Source: CAZDBA01 sp964503615
GTDB taxonomy: Bacteria; Planctomycetota; Planctomycetia; Pirellulales; Pirellulaceae
Reading direction: 5' to 3'
DNA: 7,441 nt
NCBI GenBank assembly: GCA_964503615.1
Contig: CAZDBA010000201.1
Location: 1 to 7,441 of the forward strand
Shown here in pieces: positions 5,994 to 7,441 of the stretch. The translations under genes and the position numbers were made by a program. The notes under the pieces are model-generated. The model had not been told where the DNA came from. It worked only from the letters and a program-made list of their open reading frames with translations, and searched no databases. Each line of letters opens with the position of its first letter. Position 1 is the stretch's first letter.

Positions 5994-6692
5994 TCAAGCC
6001 ATTCTTTGCTGCCCATTGTAAAGAAAATGCCCCAGATCGGGATCTTCTTCGACTTGCTTTTCACCTGCGAAACGCCCAAAAGACCTTTGTAGCATCTCGA
6101 TCGTCACGTTTACAGAACATTCAAAAGGTCGAACTCCGGGCAGCTCTGCGGCATAACCATACACGCTGCGAAGGGGAACGGGAAGCGTCTGCACCATTCC
6201 AGAACGATATTGCATATTTTCTTGAGCAGACAGTTGTGCACCAGGCTCGGTCACTAGCTCTGTCGCTGAGGGCTCGGTATCCAGAGAGGCAACCACGACA
6301 TCAGAACCTTCATCAGCGACAGAACGATCTCCCACCATCCAATTCGGAACCAACAACAGCAAAATAGCTGCGGCCGCCATTGCAGAACCAGTCATCATCC
6401 AGTGAGTCGCTCGACTCCTTTTAGTGGAAAGGCCTAAAGAATGTGAACGTGCTGACGAACCAACCTGAACATCCCCGCTGGCATCAACTCCAAAAATCCG
6501 ATCATTGGCATTAGGAGAAAACACTTTACCAAGCGTTTTTTCAAGTGCCAAAAAATCATTCAACAGCTTACCGCAACACTCACAACCTTTAGCGTGGTTT
6601 TGAACCTGTGTATCACTGGCCAGTCCAACATGCTGGTCCATCAAACTTTGAAGGCGTTCTTCAAAACGATTGCAATCCAAAAAATTATCCAT
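5994..6692 (-). CDS. Membrane anti-sigma factor with zinc-finger-like N-terminus
   Basis: The 232-residue protein is a likely single-pass inner-membrane anti-sigma factor. Residues 33-40 (HAKGCECC) give the H-x3-C-x2-C pattern of zinc-binding anti-sigma domains, in a helical N-terminal region of about 55 residues that would grip the sigma factor. A basic stretch (STKRSRATHW, 89-98) precedes one membrane helix at about 99-118, so the N-terminus should be cytoplasmic. Residues 121-232 would be periplasmic; they include PLRSVYGYAAELPGVRPFEC, which looks folded but which I do not recognise. The ATG overlaps the sigma stop by 8 bp (ATGGATAA), implying coupled translation and matched dose. Release could be by proteolysis or by a conformational signal; the sequence does not say which. 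Confidence 0.88.
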   Translation of the reverse strand: MDNFLDCNRFEERLQSLMDQHVGLASDTQVQNHAKGCECCGKLLNDFLALEKTLGKVFSPNANDRIFGVDASGDVQVGSSARSHSLGLSTKRSRATHWMMTGSAMAAAAILLLLVPNWMVGDRSVADEGSDVVVASLDTEPSATELVTEPGAQLSAQENMQYRSGMVQTLPVPLRSVYGYAAELPGVRPFECSVNVTIEMLQRSFGRFAGEKQVEEDPDLGHFLYNGQQRMA

Positions 6693-7227
6693 TGATCGTC
6701 CCTCGAATCTTTAGTCTTTCAATCAACTCACGCCGTGCACGGTGAACCCATGTCTTGACAGTACCCAGAGGCACCTCTAATTGTTCTGCGATTTCAGCAT
6801 AACTACATTGTTTTTTGTAAAACAGTAAAAACGCCTGCTTGTACTGCTCACGAACCGTAGTCAAAGCAACATTTACTTCTTCCGCCAACTGTTCGGCATC
6901 GGCGTTTAGGTGAGACGAATCCTGAATTGGATAATCCAGTGTTTGAGATTTCGGTCGCCGCTTTCTTTTTGCCAGTCGAGTCCGACAGCGGTTACCCGCA
7001 ATCGTCAACAGCCAAGGCTCAAAAGCTCGCTCGGGATCCCAGCGATGCAAGTTTCTTACAACGCGGACAAATGTTTCCTGAGTCGCATCCTCGGCCTCTT
7101 CACGTTGACCAAGCATTCGATAGCAGAGTCCAAAAACGGGACCTTTGAACCTCTGAATCAATTCAAAAAAAGCATTCTGCTGCCCGTCCATACAACGATT
7201 CACAAGAATGCCAAGTTCACTAGCCAC
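6685..7227 (-). CDS. ECF-family RNA polymerase sigma factor
   Basis: This is an extracytoplasmic-function sigma-70 factor that directs RNA polymerase to stress or envelope promoters. The 180-residue product has region 2 at about 17-88 (AFFELIQRFKGPVFGLCYRM, DATQETFVRVVRNL, PWLLTIAGNRCRTR) and region 4 at about 118-172, with the helix-turn-helix YAEIAEQLEVPLGTVKTWVH at 143-162. The frame is open up to a TTG at 7341, but the GTG at 7225-7227 is chosen because AAAGGGG lies 8 nt upstream, a rare clear ribosome site in this window, and because ECF proteins normally begin just before this segment. No ATG exists further upstream; the next ATG (7191) would cut into region 2. The cognate anti-sigma gene follows with an 8-bp overlap. 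Target genes are unknown; autoregulation is common in this family. Confidence 0.93.
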   Translation of the reverse strand: MASELGILVNRCMDGQQNAFFELIQRFKGPVFGLCYRMLGQREEAEDATQETFVRVVRNLHRWDPERAFEPWLLTIAGNRCRTRLAKRKRRPKSQTLDYPIQDSSHLNADAEQLAEEVNVALTTVREQYKQAFLLFYKKQCSYAEIAEQLEVPLGTVKTWVHRARRELIERLKIRGTING

Positions 7228-7256
7228 GGCGTTGACCCCTTTAGTTAAATATGGCG

Positions 7257-7285
7257 TTATGAAACGATACGAAAGAAACGAAACG
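7257..7285. repeat. GAAACG repeat cluster upstream of the sigma gene
   Basis: GAAACG occurs at 7261-7266, 7275-7280 and 7280-7285, with a related GAAAG at 7271-7275. On the minus strand these read as CGTTTC copies 30-60 bp ahead of the GTG start. They may form a regulator site or part of the leader. A candidate -10 (TATTTA, near 7244-7249 on the minus strand) lies downstream but lacks a good -35 partner. Confidence 0.35.
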
Positions 7286-7341
7286 TAACCGAAATTGTCG
7301 CTAATGTGTATCTTACCCCACCTGCGCTCGATCAGTTTCAA

Positions 7342-7441
7342 TTTATGATGAATTCTTATACGAACTCGTTCCGTTGTTTTCGCGGGTTTTTAAGTGATAT
7401 TGGCTGATTTTAAATAAAAAAACGGGGTTCAAACTGAATTG
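7342..7441 (-). promoter_or_regulatory. Upstream region of the sigma operon, with weak ECF-like promoter candidate
   Basis: This AT-rich edge holds no gene that I can see. On the minus strand GGAAC (7368-7372), the classic ECF -35 core, is followed 17 bp later by CATCAT, a poor match to CGTC-type -10 elements. Also present is TATAAG (7355-7360), a 5-of-6 housekeeping -10 without a good -35. Either could start the sigma operon, with the first hinting at autoregulation. The evidence is thin. Confidence 0.2.

Noticed and set aside
5665..5997. Minus-strand frame of 110 codons with many cysteines
   Set aside because: It runs through the end of the anti-sigma gene, the terminator and the Tat-signal coding region of the phosphoesterase in another frame, and resembles no family.

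Overview
The window looks like chromosomal DNA from a planctomycete, probably of the Pirellulaceae type. This placement is an inference. It rests on the lysine-rich protein with a conserved C-terminal block that I associate with planctomycetes, on the scarcity of strong Shine-Dalgarno sites, on a dispersed-repeat-like element at the left edge, and on the style of the ECF sigma/anti-sigma pair. No mobile element, CRISPR array, rRNA or tRNA is visible.

All seven supported genes lie on the minus strand, so transcription runs from high to low coordinates. In that order: (1) an ECF sigma factor and its membrane anti-sigma factor, overlapping by 8 bp and closed by a terminator near 5952-5990; (2) a Tat-exported metallophosphoesterase, probably its own unit; (3) a small protein with a histone-H1-like Lys/Ala tail, ended by a very strong hairpin terminator at 4011-4051; (4) a TPR lipoprotein ended by a hairpin at 3046-3070; (5) serC and serA, overlapping by 8 bp and encoding the second and first steps of serine synthesis from 3-phosphoglycerate. 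The left edge (1-47) carries one and a half copies of a short repeat.

Only two gene pairs clearly work together. SerA oxidises 3-phosphoglycerate to 3-phosphohydroxypyruvate, and SerC transaminates that to phosphoserine; the phosphatase SerB is not in the window. The anti-sigma factor is expected to hold the ECF sigma inactive at the membrane until a signal arrives. The other three genes look independent, each with its own leader or terminator.

The least explained parts are non-coding or poorly characterised: three ACGTG boxes at exact 17-bp spacing upstream of the lysine-rich gene, an 11-bp tandem repeat plus nested hairpin upstream of serC, GAAACG repeats just upstream of the sigma gene, and the lysine-rich protein itself. 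I found no clear sign of a wholly new multi-gene system. Most of the window is ordinary core-genome content.
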